A stretch of DNA of 35,711 nucleotides from Balneolales bacterium (GTDB taxonomy: Bacteria > Bacteroidota > Rhodothermia > Balneolales > Cyclonatronaceae), in the NCBI GenBank assembly GCA_022565805.1, contig JAIULZ010000030.1, positions 1 through 35,711 on the forward strand, in the 5' to 3' direction. The notes below the pieces were generated by a model. It ran no database searches, had not been told where the DNA came from, and saw only the letters and a program-made list of their open reading frames with translations. This document shows positions 1 through 8,283 of this stretch, in pieces; the first letter of the stretch is position 1, and each line of letters opens with the position of its first letter. The translations under genes were made by a program, and so were the position numbers.

Positions 1-54
1 CAGAGCAATCGGCTGTTAACCGATCGGTCGCTGGTTCGAATCCAGCCCGGGGAG
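1..54 (+). tRNA. tRNA-Asn (GTT), 5' part missing
   Basis: This is the 3' part of a tRNA cut by the window edge. The anticodon stem ATCGG/CCGAT encloses the loop CTGTTAA, giving anticodon GTT (Asn). A T-arm with stem GCTGG/CCAGC and loop TTCGAAT follows at 30-46. The acceptor 3' strand CCGGGGA is at 47-53 and the discriminator G at 54. CCA is not encoded. The D-arm is incomplete and the 5' acceptor strand is outside the window. Confidence 0.93.
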
Positions 55-55
55 C

Positions 56-93
56 AAAAAAGCCTTCAAATATCATTTGAAGGCTTTTTTTTT
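56..93 (+). terminator. Rho-independent terminator after tRNA-Asn
   Basis: A perfect 11-bp stem (AGCCTTCAAAT, 61-71, with ATTTGAAGGCT, 75-85) has a 3-nt loop and a run of nine T at 85-93. It begins two bases after the tRNA and ends its transcript. The A-tract 5' of the stem could also allow weak termination from the other side. Confidence 0.92.
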
Positions 94-554
94 GCCTGAT
101 AGTCTTTTAATTAGAAAGTATTTTTAAATGTGTCCTTACGCGGCACTTTTCAAATAGTAGTTTTTTTGATTGGATAACTAAATTCTTTAAAGAAAAATCG
201 CGGCACAGAAGTTTTTGTACTATCCGTTATTTCAATCTGCGCTATAATAGATCAACGGGAACAGCTTTCGTGAAATTATAGAAAATAAGTCTGAGGAGCA
301 GTTTCTGGTAGCCCAATGCCAGTATAGAAAATAAAAAGCCTCTGAATTCATATTAGACTAAGCTGAGTATTTACACATCATTCTATGAAAAGAAGCCTCT
401 TTTTCAACTACAAAAATTAAAGTGAATTAAAGTTAGCTTTAATATGAGAATCCCAAACTCTTAAAACAGGCGTATCAACCGATATTTTGCTATAAAATGA
501 ATATGCCATGATAACAGTGACATCAAGTTTATACATATGAACGAAAAAACACAC

Positions 555-574
555 TATATTTGTTTAAACAAATA
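555..574. promoter_or_regulatory. Perfect 18-bp palindrome overlapping a TAnnTTTG box: candidate repressor operator
   Basis: TATTTGTTTAAACAAATA (557-574) is identical to its own reverse complement. It overlaps TATATTTG (555-562), which fits the Bacteroidota -7 consensus TAnnTTTG. No clear TTG -33 element is seen. A palindrome over a -7 box is how MarR/TetR-type repressors commonly act. MhqO-like dioxygenases in other bacteria are controlled by quinone-sensing MarR proteins (known for MhqR in Bacillus). No regulator gene lies in the window, so the link is inference. Confidence 0.45.
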
Positions 575-716
575 AAATCACTACTTTCATAAAATCAGAA
601 TTAAGTCGCATGCAGTTATTATCGAAATTAATTTAAGAACTAAAGGATTAGAACAAACTTCAACAACAATCTGTGATAATAAGAGCCTGGAAATAATTTC
701 TTAACACTTACGAAAT

Positions 717-788
717 ATGGCCAAGAAAAAAGCACTAACCAATCCGTGTCGTTTTCGTAAAGGAATGTTCAGCTATTACTTTTACTAA
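717..788 (+). CDS. Possible 23-codon upstream ORF (leader peptide)
   Basis: An ATG-initiated frame begins MAKKKALTNPC and ends with TAA at 788, only five bases before the ATG of the dioxygenase gene. The peptide is basic and has three tyrosines near its end. The spacing would suit translational coupling or a leader-peptide role. No ribosome-binding site is visible, but few genes here have one. A frame of this size is expected by chance in 700 bp, so confidence is low. Confidence 0.25.
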   Translation: MAKKKALTNPCRFRKGMFSYYFY

Positions 789-793
789 TAAAT

Positions 794-1753
794 ATGGAAT
801 CATTGATCAAAGGAATTCATCACGTTACTGCCACTACAGACGTAGCCGCAGAAGATTATCTTTTTTATACAGCGGTTTTAGGGATGCGGTTTGTTAAAGA
901 GACCGTAAATTTCGATAATAATTCTGTTTATCATTTTTATTATGGCAACAAAAATGCAGAACCCTCAACTATTTTTACCACTTTCCCATATGCAAATGCC
1001 AATATCAGAAAGGGTACTATTGGCTCTGGTCAAATCACTCAAACCTATTTCTCAATTCCAACAGGTAGTTTAGGCTTCTGGAAAGAGCGACTTGCGAAAT
1101 ATCAAATTTTAGTAGGTAAACGTAGCCTTGGCAATAGTGAAGCAATTCTGTTTGAAGATCCTTCGGGCTTAAAGCTTGGGCTAATTGAGAGAAGTAAAGA
1201 TAATCGCACTAATATTTGGCAGAGTGAAGAAATACCTGAGAAAAATGCAATTAGAGGAATTGATTCTGTGATGCTGTCCCCGGCATCTGTTTACTTGTCT
1301 GAATTACTTAATTTTCTTGAAATATTTGGTTACCAACGCGCTAGTCTAATAAATAATACGTATGAATATTACGCAGAATCTCATGAAAGCGGGCACATTT
1401 TATATGTAGAAAATGGTGATTATCTGCCACGAGGAGTTAATGGTATCGGAACAATACATCATCTTGCCCATCGTGTAAATAACATAACTAATAGTCACCT
1501 TATAAAATCTGCTCTTGAAAAAAGAGGTTTTTCTGTTACTGATATAAAAGACCGGAACTACTTTAAATCCATTTACTTTCGGGTACCGGGGGGCATAATT
1601 TTTGAAGTTGCCACAGATGAACCAGGTTTTACTACAGATGAGACCATGCATGAACTGGGAAGCTCCCTGAAACTTCCCGAATGGATGGAGAAAGACCGGC
1701 TGGAAATTAAGGCTAATTTAGAAGATTATCGTGAAATTAGATCTCTTGGCTAA
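794..1753 (+). CDS. VOC-family ring-cleaving dioxygenase (MhqO/MhqA-like)
   Basis: This 319-aa cytosolic protein has two glyoxalase/bleomycin-resistance (VOC) modules. The family hallmarks are visible: GIHHVTA at 7-13, VLGMRFVKETVNFD at about 28-41, GTIHHLAHRV with His222/His223, and YFKSIYFRVPGGIIFEVATDEPGF ending the second module, with Glu271 as the likely third metal ligand. Family members bind a divalent metal and are annotated as hydroquinone or catechol-type extradiol dioxygenases linked to quinone detoxification (known for MhqO/MhqA). The exact substrate cannot be read from sequence. The ATG start keeps the full GIHHVT motif. The gene stands alone, with a palindromic candidate operator about 220 bp upstream and a strong terminator right after it. 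Confidence 0.88.
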   Translation: MESLIKGIHHVTATTDVAAEDYLFYTAVLGMRFVKETVNFDNNSVYHFYYGNKNAEPSTIFTTFPYANANIRKGTIGSGQITQTYFSIPTGSLGFWKERLAKYQILVGKRSLGNSEAILFEDPSGLKLGLIERSKDNRTNIWQSEEIPEKNAIRGIDSVMLSPASVYLSELLNFLEIFGYQRASLINNTYEYYAESHESGHILYVENGDYLPRGVNGIGTIHHLAHRVNNITNSHLIKSALEKRGFSVTDIKDRNYFKSIYFRVPGGIIFEVATDEPGFTTDETMHELGSSLKLPEWMEKDRLEIKANLEDYREIRSLG

Positions 1754-1781
1754 TTAATTGCACATATATTTTTCATATACT

Positions 1782-1822
1782 CGCTTCATGTTCTTATTTT
1801 AGAGCATGAAGCGTTTTATTTT
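1782..1822 (+). terminator. Strong terminator of the dioxygenase gene, overlapping the helicase start codon
   Basis: A 13-bp stem with one G-U pair (1782-1794 with 1801-1813, CGCTTCATGTTCT against AGAGCATGAAGCG) has a 6-nt loop and is followed by TTTTATTTT (1814-1822). It sits 28 bp after the dioxygenase stop. The 3' arm contains the ATG (1806-1808) used as the helicase start. Confidence 0.85.
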
Positions 1823-3845
1823 AAAGAAAGAAACTCAAAAGCCGTCTGAGTATTTAATCAAATATTCCGACTTGCTCAATTCTCAGCAGCTTAAAGCTGT
1901 TATGCACGACTCTGGTCCGGCTCTTGTAATTGCAGGCGCAGGAACTGGTAAAACACGTACTCTTATTTATCGTGTTGCCCGACTTATAGAATCGGGAACA
2001 GATCCTTCATCTGTCTTACTGCTTACTTTTACCAGAAGAGCAGCCCGCGAAATGCTGGATAGGGCAAGTTCTGTTCTGGATGAAAGATGCAACAGGGTAA
2101 AAGGGGGCACATTCCATTTTTATTGTAGTCAGCTGTTGCGAAGATATCATAAAGAAATTGATTTCCCCGCAGGGTTTTCTATCATCGATTCAGCTGATGC
2201 AAGAGACGTAATACAAATGCTGCGAGCAGAGCTTAAGCTTAACCGCAGCGATAAGCGTTTTCCTCAAAAAAGCACGCTATTAAATATGATAAGCGGTTCT
2301 GTGAACCGGCAGATTGAGCTTTCGGATCTCGTTGAGCAGGATTATAATCAGTTTCGTGATCATACAGAGGAAATTGGACGGCTAAAGAAAGCTTACGAAG
2401 AGTACAAAAGAAAGCATCATCTAATGGATTTCGATGACTTGCTGATTCGAACCCAAGAGCTGCTGAATACTGATGAGCGAGTACGAGCCGAAGTACAATT
2501 GCAGCATAAGCATGTTATGGTAGATGAATACCAGGATACGAATGCTCTGCAATCTGCTCTGGTAAAACTTTTTACGCCATATACTCAAAATGTGATGGTA
2601 GTGGGAGACGATGCCCAAAGTATTTATGCGTTTAGAGGAGCAGACCACAAAAATATTATGCAGTTTCCGGAATTACTTACGGGTACAGAAATCATCACTC
2701 TTGAAGAGAATTACAGGTCTACGGCAAATATTCTGAGAGTGGCAAACTCTGTTTTAGATCAGGCGAGGAACAAATATGAGAAGAAGCTTTTTACCAAAAG
2801 GGAAGATGGAGAGCTGCCCGCTTTGGTAAAAACAGAGGATACCAGAGAACAATCTCGCTTTGTTTCCCAAATGATTATGAATTTGAGGGAGCAGGAAGTG
2901 CCCTTGCATGATGTAGCAGTTTTGTTCAGAAATGCGAGGGATTCCTTTGATTTAGAAATTGAGCTAAATAAAAAGAAGTTACCATTCATAAAATATGGCG
3001 GTCAGAAATTTGCCGATGCCGCTCATATAAAGGATGTTCTGGCTCATCTTCGCGTTATAGAAAACCCGGCAGACGCCCTGTCCTGGACGCGTATACTAAT
3101 GCTGATTGATGGTATTGGACCCAAAACCGCATCTGATTTCATGGAGTGGCTCTCCGGTAATACCAACCCGTATGAACTGGCATCTTCCGGACTTGTAAAT
3201 GAAAGTTATAAATCCGGGTTATATAGTCTTAGTCAGCTTTTGATCGATTTAAAGAATGGATCTTTCACTCCTTATGAAGCCGTTGGACATATTAAAGAAT
3301 ACTACAGCCCGATTTGCGAAAAAAAGTTTGATGACTACCCAAAACGGGTAAAAGATTTAGAGGCACTGCACGCACTTGTTGTAGATTACCGCGATTACAA
3401 ACACTTATTGGAAGAACTGGCCCTAGACCCGATCGAAGCCACCGCTATAGATGTTGAAGGCACATCAGAAGATGAAAAGCCATTAGTCTTAAGTACAATA
3501 CACTCGGCCAAAGGTCTGGAGTGGAAGCATGTATTTTTAATACAATGCCTCGACGGGGTGATTCCGTCTAGTTTTTCTTTAAATGATGAAGATTCTTTGG
3601 AAGAAGAGCTTCGGCTTATGTACGTAGCCGTTACGCGGGCTTGTGATATGCTTTATATTTGCTATCCTATGCTACAGCACGGAGGCTTTGGTGATGTTAT
3701 GACAAAACCTTCGAGATTTATTGAACATGCTGGACAGGACTTGTTAGAGCCATGGCTGTTAACCGAAGAGGAGCAGCCTATTAATAATGAAAACCTACTT
3801 CCCGAAGCAGGCGCACCTATTAAACAGCTAAACTCGGGAAAATAG
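1806..3845 (+). CDS. UvrD/PcrA/Rep-family SF1 DNA helicase
   Basis: This 679-aa ATP-dependent 3'-5' DNA helicase has every SF1A motif in order: Q-motif LNSQQLKAV (24-32), Walker A GAGTGKT with Lys49, LLTFTRRAA (Ia), DEYQDT at Asp240/Glu241 (Walker B), VVGDDAQSIYAFRGA (III), EENYRST (IV), STIHSAKGLEW (V) and LRLMYVAVTRA (VI). It lacks the long C-terminal Tudor-like extension of PcrA/UvrD, so it could be UvrD, PcrA or Rep. ATG 1806 is the first possible start, because an in-frame TAG lies at 1800-1802. That ATG is inside the preceding terminator hairpin, so a TTG at 1872, just before LNSQQ, is an alternative. It converges with a small membrane-protein gene. Confidence 0.93.
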   Translation: MKRFILKKETQKPSEYLIKYSDLLNSQQLKAVMHDSGPALVIAGAGTGKTRTLIYRVARLIESGTDPSSVLLLTFTRRAAREMLDRASSVLDERCNRVKGGTFHFYCSQLLRRYHKEIDFPAGFSIIDSADARDVIQMLRAELKLNRSDKRFPQKSTLLNMISGSVNRQIELSDLVEQDYNQFRDHTEEIGRLKKAYEEYKRKHHLMDFDDLLIRTQELLNTDERVRAEVQLQHKHVMVDEYQDTNALQSALVKLFTPYTQNVMVVGDDAQSIYAFRGADHKNIMQFPELLTGTEIITLEENYRSTANILRVANSVLDQARNKYEKKLFTKREDGELPALVKTEDTREQSRFVSQMIMNLREQEVPLHDVAVLFRNARDSFDLEIELNKKKLPFIKYGGQKFADAAHIKDVLAHLRVIENPADALSWTRILMLIDGIGPKTASDFMEWLSGNTNPYELASSGLVNESYKSGLYSLSQLLIDLKNGSFTPYEAVGHIKEYYSPICEKKFDDYPKRVKDLEALHALVVDYRDYKHLLEELALDPIEATAIDVEGTSEDEKPLVLSTIHSAKGLEWKHVFLIQCLDGVIPSSFSLNDEDSLEEELRLMYVAVTRACDMLYICYPMLQHGGFGDVMTKPSRFIEHAGQDLLEPWLLTEEEQPINNENLLPEAGAPIKQLNSGK

Positions 3846-3854
3846 CTTTCAGGA

Positions 3855-4100
3855 TTATTTTAGCGACTCATTCGTAATTCGTGTATACTGGCGTATCATA
3901 TCAAAAATAAGCCAAATAATCGGGTACACGGGTACAAATATACAAAGCGCTATCGTGAAATTAGAGGCAGGCTTTTTAAGGTCTCTTCCGGCAATAATTC
4001 CGGCAATACCTGCTGCCCAAAAAATAACAGCAATAAAAAGGCTTATACTAAGAAATAGCGTGGGAAAAAACCCGATTTGTTCATATAAAGACCGTAGCAT
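3855..4100 (-). CDS. Small two-TM membrane protein, unknown function
   Basis: This 81-aa protein (from ATG 4100) has two hydrophobic helices, about 11-36 (ending IIAGRDLKKP) and 46-66, with a basic/polar loop between them and a charged tail ending NESLK. A longer version from TTG 4163 would add 21 residues; the ATG is preferred because the first helix then starts near the N-terminus. It ends 10 bp from the helicase stop (convergent) and is transcribed away from der. I do not recognise a family. Strong hydrophobic patterning and lack of overlap with other genes support a real gene. Confidence 0.6.
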   Translation of the reverse strand: MLRSLYEQIGFFPTLFLSISLFIAVIFWAAGIAGIIAGRDLKKPASNFTIALCIFVPVYPIIWLIFDMIRQYTRITNESLK

Positions 4101-4228
4101 AGAAAGAAAATAATTCGCAGTAATGAATTCGGTTAGACTTGTTGAAAAGTCGTATTTTAACAAGCTTGAACCGGCGCAGACAGAAAACCTGTGCGTCCAG
4201 TAATATTTAAATCAGGAATAGAAGAACT

Positions 4229-5533
4229 ATGTTACCAGTTGTATCCATTGTAGGTCGCCCTAATGTTGGTAAATCTACACTATTTAACCGACTCACAAAA
4301 ACGAAAAAAGCAATTGTTCACAATTTTTCGGGTGTTACTCGCGACCGCCACTATGGTACAGCATTCTGGAATGGCGTAGATTTTAACCTGATTGATACCG
4401 GCGGCTACGTTCTAAACGACGACGATGTGATGCTTACCGGCATACGCGAACAAGTACACATTGCTATAGAAGAATCCGATGCTGTCCTCTTCGTTGTCGA
4501 TGTGGAAACCGGTATTACAGATTTAGACTCCAATTTAGCCCAAATATTGCGTCCATCCCAAAAGAAAGTATTTATTATTGCCAATAAGGCAGATAATGAA
4601 CAAAGAAGATGGAGCGCCAACGAGTTTTACAGCCTTGGTTTCGAGCATGTTTACCCCGTTTCGGCAATAAATGGTTCCGGATCTGGCGAGCTACTCGACG
4701 AATTAGTTAAAGTTCTCCCGGAAAGAGCACCTATTGAAGAAAGCAGTATTCCTAAACTAGCCATTGTGGGCAGGCCTAATGTTGGTAAAAGCAGCTATGT
4801 TAACGCATTGCTTAAAGAACAAAGGTCTATTGTTACTGATATAGCAGGTACAACTCGCGATACGATAAACAGTGAGTTTGAGCATAATGGCAAAAAATAT
4901 ATTCTAATGGATACTGCCGGCTTGCGAAAACGTGCTAAAGTTAAAGAGAATATAGAATTTTACAGTACTGTTCGTACTATGAAAAGCCTCATGGAATGTG
5001 ATGTAACCATGTTGCTAATAGATGCTGTACAAGGTTTTGAAGCACAGGATATTCGTGTTTTATCTGAAGCCGAACGATTTAACAAAGGTATCGTTATACT
5101 CCTTAATAAATGGGATTTAGTCGAAAAAGAGACTAACACCTTTAGAGATTATGTTGCCGGAATCCGTGAAAAAGTAAAGATGCTCTCTTATATACCAATA
5201 ATTAGTATATCAGCATTGAACAAAAAGCGGATTCATGATGCCTTTACAATCGTTGACCGCGTTATTGAAAACAGAAAAAGAAAAATTTCTACTTCCGAAC
5301 TCAATAACTTCATCGAGAAAATGAAGCAAGAGCAACCGCTTCCTTTTCACCGGGGGCAGCAGCTAAAAATGAATTATGCTACACAGGTTAAGGCAAATCC
5401 TCCGGTTTTTGCATTTTTCATGAACAAACCACAAGAATTACCTGTTAATTACAGAAGATACATCGAAAACAAAATTAGAGACACCTACGATTTTGAAGGT
5501 GTTCCCATTACAATGGTCTTCAAAGAAAAATAA
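4229..5533 (+). CDS. der: Ribosome-biogenesis GTPase Der (EngA)
   Basis: This 434-aa protein has two tandem Era-like GTPase domains and a C-terminal KH-like domain, the layout unique to Der. The first G domain has GRPNVGKST (9-17), DTGG and NKADN; the second has GRPNVGKSS near 180, DTAGLRKRAKV and NKWD. The C-terminus (PPVFAFFMNKPQELPVNYRRYIENKIR) matches the KH-like end. Der is an essential factor for 50S subunit maturation. Length is typical (E. coli 490, B. subtilis 436). The ATG start is followed directly by the first G1 motif. The 65-bp upstream gap can form an imperfect bulged hairpin (about 4175-4198), which may be part of its leader. Confidence 0.97.
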   Translation: MLPVVSIVGRPNVGKSTLFNRLTKTKKAIVHNFSGVTRDRHYGTAFWNGVDFNLIDTGGYVLNDDDVMLTGIREQVHIAIEESDAVLFVVDVETGITDLDSNLAQILRPSQKKVFIIANKADNEQRRWSANEFYSLGFEHVYPVSAINGSGSGELLDELVKVLPERAPIEESSIPKLAIVGRPNVGKSSYVNALLKEQRSIVTDIAGTTRDTINSEFEHNGKKYILMDTAGLRKRAKVKENIEFYSTVRTMKSLMECDVTMLLIDAVQGFEAQDIRVLSEAERFNKGIVILLNKWDLVEKETNTFRDYVAGIREKVKMLSYIPIISISALNKKRIHDAFTIVDRVIENRKRKISTSELNNFIEKMKQEQPLPFHRGQQLKMNYATQVKANPPVFAFFMNKPQELPVNYRRYIENKIRDTYDFEGVPITMVFKEK

Positions 5534-5621
5534 TCTATTTATTTCGTTTAGCATTGAGTACATCAACCATTTGCCTTATCTTAGGCACTTAAACTGATTG
5601 AGGTCAATCTACCAAACTACT

Positions 5622-6296
5622 ATGGCAGACTACACACAGAATTTAGATCAACCGGTAAGAAACGCTTTAACGGCGAACCACGAGAATGAGCGAAAGCTTA
5701 CTTTCCTTGAAAGATTATATTTGCCGGAAATATTTAAAGGTTTGGCTTATACATTTAAAACTATGTTTAAGCCCGACGTAACTATGCGATACCCTGAAGA
5801 AAGATGGGATCCACCCGCAATTTTTCGCGGCAGACCCGTACTTGTTAAAGATAACGGAAAAGAACGTTGCGTAGCTTGCGGGCTATGCGCACGTGCATGT
5901 CCTCCGCTTGCTATTAGCATGCAGGCCTCCGAGACCGAAGACGAAAAAGAGCGCTATCCCGAGTTTTTTGAAATAAATATGCTGCGCTGTATTTATTGTG
6001 GTTTTTGCGAAGAAGTATGCCCGGAAGAAGCAATAGTTATGAGCAAAGACTACGACCTTGTTTTTCACTCAAGAGCCGATGCAATTTACGACAAAGAAAG
6101 ACTGCTTATGCCGAAAGAAGATCTTAAAGATCGCCTCGACTTTCTTAAAGACTATCGTAATAAGCAGTTCGGCAAATTCTGGAACTACAAAGAAGACAAT
6201 AACATACATTCGGTACGTAACAGAGATGAAAACTGGGATACAGGTTTGTCTCTTGTAGATATTCTTGAAGCTAAGAAAGACTCCGTACAGAATTAA
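5622..6296 (+). CDS. nuoI: NADH-quinone oxidoreductase subunit I, stand-alone
   Basis: This 224-aa ferredoxin-like subunit of respiratory complex I carries two [4Fe-4S] clusters: Cys83/86/89/93 in [13 protein letters not shown] and Cys123/126/129/133 in [15 protein letters not shown]. Around them are the family features [40 protein letters not shown] and the [13 protein letters not shown] region. The C-terminal part after the clusters is about 80 aa, longer than in short NuoI proteins. ATG 5622 is chosen over an in-frame TTG at 5598. No nuoH, nuoJ or other nuo genes flank it: der is before, and a terminator and unrelated genes follow. It may serve a complex encoded elsewhere or be a paralogue. 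Confidence 0.9.
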   Translation: MADYTQNLDQPVRNALTANHENERKLTFLERLYLPEIFKGLAYTFKTMFKPDVTMRYPEERWDPPAIFRGRPVLVKDNGKERCVACGLCARACPPLAISMQASETEDEKERYPEFFEINMLRCIYCGFCEEVCPEEAIVMSKDYDLVFHSRADAIYDKERLLMPKEDLKDRLDFLKDYRNKQFGKFWNYKEDNNIHSVRNRDENWDTGLSLVDILEAKKDSVQN

Positions 6297-6320
6297 CATA
6301 ACTCTACCTGAAATTATCTA

Positions 6321-6357
6321 AAAAAGCCTGTACCTGTTTTGGACAGGCTTTTTTTAT
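6321..6357 (+). terminator. Terminator after nuoI
   Basis: An 11-bp stem (AAAAAGCCTGT, 6321-6331, with ACAGGCTTTTT, 6343-6353) has an 11-nt loop and ends in a T-run up to 6356. It lies 24 bp after the nuoI stop. Confidence 0.88.
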
Positions 6358-6381
6358 TGAATCAATATTAGTTGCGCAACA

Positions 6382-6888
6382 ATGGATAAACCAAATAAAG
6401 AGTTTGCAGACAGAATTATTTCTGATATTGCCTACTTGAATGATGAGATTTACGGCTTAAAGCAGCTTATAGATGTGGTTCCCGCAACTGAAAAATCCAA
6501 GGGAATACTTTCAATCTTAGATATGATATCGCTTATCGAATATGCTCAGCAAAGTTTTTACAGACCTGCTGCAGAACAAATCTTTGCAGAGAACAAGCCG
6601 GTTATAGCGTTTACTGATTTCGAAGAAACTTTTACGCCAGATATTGAAAATAAACCGGAAGGTATAAAAGCTGTTTTGTCCTCTTTAAATGAATCCAGAA
6701 CCAGTTTTGTTAAATTTTTAGGTCAGATAGAGCCCATAGATTTTTCCCGAACAGGAACGATTAACGGCGTAGAAACAGAATTATATCAGGTACTGGAACA
6801 TATGATTAGTTTTGAACGAAAAAAGTTTCGTGAAATCGCGGAGCGCATCTTAACTCTTGAAAACACAGACAGAAATAAAAAGCAATAA
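6382..6888 (+). CDS. Hypothetical helical protein, possibly DinB-like
   Basis: This 168-aa soluble protein is predicted all-helical. The C-terminal pattern, a 'NESRTSFVKFLGQI' helix followed by 'TELYQVLEHMISFERKKFREIAERI', resembles the last helices of the DinB/YfiT four-helix bundle superfamily, where a His in the last helices usually binds metal. A His (LEHM) is present near residue 145, but the usual three-His site is not evident, so activity is uncertain. It follows the nuoI terminator by about 25 bp and precedes the 7-TM gene by 18 bp, so these two probably form a small operon. Assignment to DinB is tentative. Confidence 0.7.
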   Translation: MDKPNKEFADRIISDIAYLNDEIYGLKQLIDVVPATEKSKGILSILDMISLIEYAQQSFYRPAAEQIFAENKPVIAFTDFEETFTPDIENKPEGIKAVLSSLNESRTSFVKFLGQIEPIDFSRTGTINGVETELYQVLEHMISFERKKFREIAERILTLENTDRNKKQ

Positions 6889-6906
6889 TACTGCATTTAA
6901 AACATA

Positions 6907-7560
6907 ATGGAATACACAGGACTGCTTTTATCCATCAGCTTAATTTACGGTGTAGCTCGATTTTCTTTTTTGTTTTATCATGAAAGAAACCTCAAGTTTG
7001 CAAAATGGTCTTTAGCTTTTTTGTTTTATGCCCTAAGCTCCATGGGTTGGATTTTCTATGCCAATAATGCATCGTTAGATACTATACTCAGCTACAGATA
7101 TCTGGCCGATTGGTTTCAGGTTTGCGGTGTAAGTTTTCTGCTGATTGCTCTCGGTACGGAGAATTGGCAAGACAGACCGCCGGTAGCTCGTTTCCCGTAT
7201 ATATTTATTTATAGTCCTGTTCTCTTAATTCTAACTTTTTTTCTTGTACATGACACAATCTACATGAAAAATCTGCTTATAGGGATTTATGAAGGTGGCG
7301 CCCTTTTTGTAGCTTTATTTATCTTTGGTCTATATACTTCAAGAAATATAGATTTTCTCTACACTCTTTTAGGTTTGGTTATCCTACTACTCGCATTTGT
7401 TGTGTATTGGTTTCCGGGCGGTGCGGCAGCAGGTGCCTCGTGGGTCTGGAAACTAATAGCATGTATAGGTATTCTTTGCTTCATAACCGGTTATTTACTG
7501 GCATACAATAAAATGGAAAAAGAAGAAACAGAAGCGAAAATGATGGAACAGTTCTTTTGA
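6907..7560 (+). CDS. Seven-TM membrane protein, unknown function
   Basis: This 217-aa protein has seven apparent transmembrane helices at about 4-24, 33-51, 66-83, 97-116, 124-143, 149-168 and 178-200, and a short charged tail (MEKEETEAKMMEQFF). The hydrophobic layout resembles stand-alone versions of 7-TM sensor input modules found on bacterial signalling proteins, but no signalling domain is attached and no conserved motif is recognised. The 18-bp gap to the upstream DinB-like gene suggests co-transcription. Translation starts at ATG 6907. Function cannot be assigned. Confidence 0.75.
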   Translation: MEYTGLLLSISLIYGVARFSFLFYHERNLKFAKWSLAFLFYALSSMGWIFYANNASLDTILSYRYLADWFQVCGVSFLLIALGTENWQDRPPVARFPYIFIYSPVLLILTFFLVHDTIYMKNLLIGIYEGGALFVALFIFGLYTSRNIDFLYTLLGLVILLLAFVVYWFPGGAAAGASWVWKLIACIGILCFITGYLLAYNKMEKEETEAKMMEQFF

Positions 7561-7702
7561 ACACTTTTAAGAAGTACAGTAAAAGCCACGAATTGAAAAT
7601 AGTTTTGCAATGCCTTAAAAAACTATTTTATGGTCTTTATTTGCTTTTACTTACAATTAAATAGCTTAATTAAGAATGCAGGCTAAAATCCTTAATTAAC
7701 CT

Positions 7703-7710
7703 TAATTTTG
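7703..7710 (+). promoter_or_regulatory. Candidate -7 box upstream of the peroxiredoxin gene
   Basis: TAATTTTG matches the Bacteroidota -7 consensus TAnnTTTG and lies 83 bp before the peroxiredoxin ATG. No good TTG -33 element is seen. Just upstream are two TTAATTAA words (7666-7673 and 7692-7699) 26 bp apart, which could bind a regulator on nearly the same DNA face. Because the DNA is AT-rich, chance occurrence is possible. Confidence 0.3.
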
Positions 7711-7792
7711 TAGTTCTGATGTAATCTTAGGTATCAAATTATTTTACAAATCAATTCATTCTTTCATCAAATCATCTAAAACCAAATAGTCT

Positions 7793-8254
7793 ATGTCGAT
7801 TCAAACAGGGGATAGTGCTCCCGATTTTACTCTAAAAAATACCAATGGAGTAGATGTAAACCTCAGCTCATTTAAAGGTAATAAAAAAGTAGTCTTGCTA
7901 TTTTTCCCTTTAGCGTATACCGGTGTTTGTACAACAGAATTGTGTACGATAAGAGATTCTATGAAGCAATACGAAGATTTAAATGCCGAAGTACTTGCTG
8001 TTAGTGTAGATAGTTTTTTTACGCTGAAAGAATTTAAACAAGCTCAAAATCTAAACTTTCAGCTTCTCAGTGATTTTAATAAGGAAGTTGCCCACGCCTA
8101 TGATTGTCTTTATGAAGAGTTCTTTGGCATGAAAGGCGTCGCTAAACGTTCTGCATTTGTAATAGATGAGAAGGGTATAGTTAAATATACCGAGGTTCTG
8201 GAAAAAGCCTCTGATTTACCGGATTTTGATAAAATTAAGGCCGCACTTGCTTAA
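7793..8254 (+). CDS. Peroxiredoxin (AhpC/TSA family, BCP/AhpE-like)
   Basis: This 153-aa cytosolic thiol peroxidase reduces H2O2 and organic hydroperoxides. The Prx active-site loop PLAYTGVCTTELC holds Pro39, Thr43 and the peroxidatic Cys46; Cys51 is five residues on, the spacing used for the resolving Cys in some BCP proteins. The conserved Arg region is KGVAKRSAFVID, followed by the end strand KGIVKY. Length and motif spacing place it among BCP/AhpE-type short peroxiredoxins. It appears monocistronic, with a 232-bp gap before it that has a candidate -7 box, and a terminator after it. The electron donor is not shown by context. Confidence 0.93.
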   Translation: MSIQTGDSAPDFTLKNTNGVDVNLSSFKGNKKVVLLFFPLAYTGVCTTELCTIRDSMKQYEDLNAEVLAVSVDSFFTLKEFKQAQNLNFQLLSDFNKEVAHAYDCLYEEFFGMKGVAKRSAFVIDEKGIVKYTEVLEKASDLPDFDKIKAALA

Positions 8255-8283
8255 TATTTAAAGCTCGAACCAAACCTTCTTTT

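Larger units (their letters stand above)
94..793. other. 700-bp gene-free stretch upstream of the dioxygenase
   Basis: No convincing protein gene is seen in either strand; the sequence is AT-rich and full of stops. It holds the 18-bp palindrome and TATATTTG box at 555-574 and a 23-codon reading frame at 717-788, both listed separately. It also has a 12-nt exact direct repeat (TATAGAAAATAA at 277-288 and 323-334) and a repeated CGCGGCAC word near 140 and 199. The last two look like chance or simple sequence. Confidence 0.6.

Noticed and set aside
277-334. 12-nt direct repeat TATAGAAAATAA
   Set aside because: Only two copies of a simple A/T word with no further structure; likely chance.
7596-7629. 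11-bp AT-only hairpin after the 7-TM gene
   Set aside because: AAAATAGTTTT pairs with AAAACTATTTT but the T-run after it is interrupted and the stem is weak, so it is not called a terminator.
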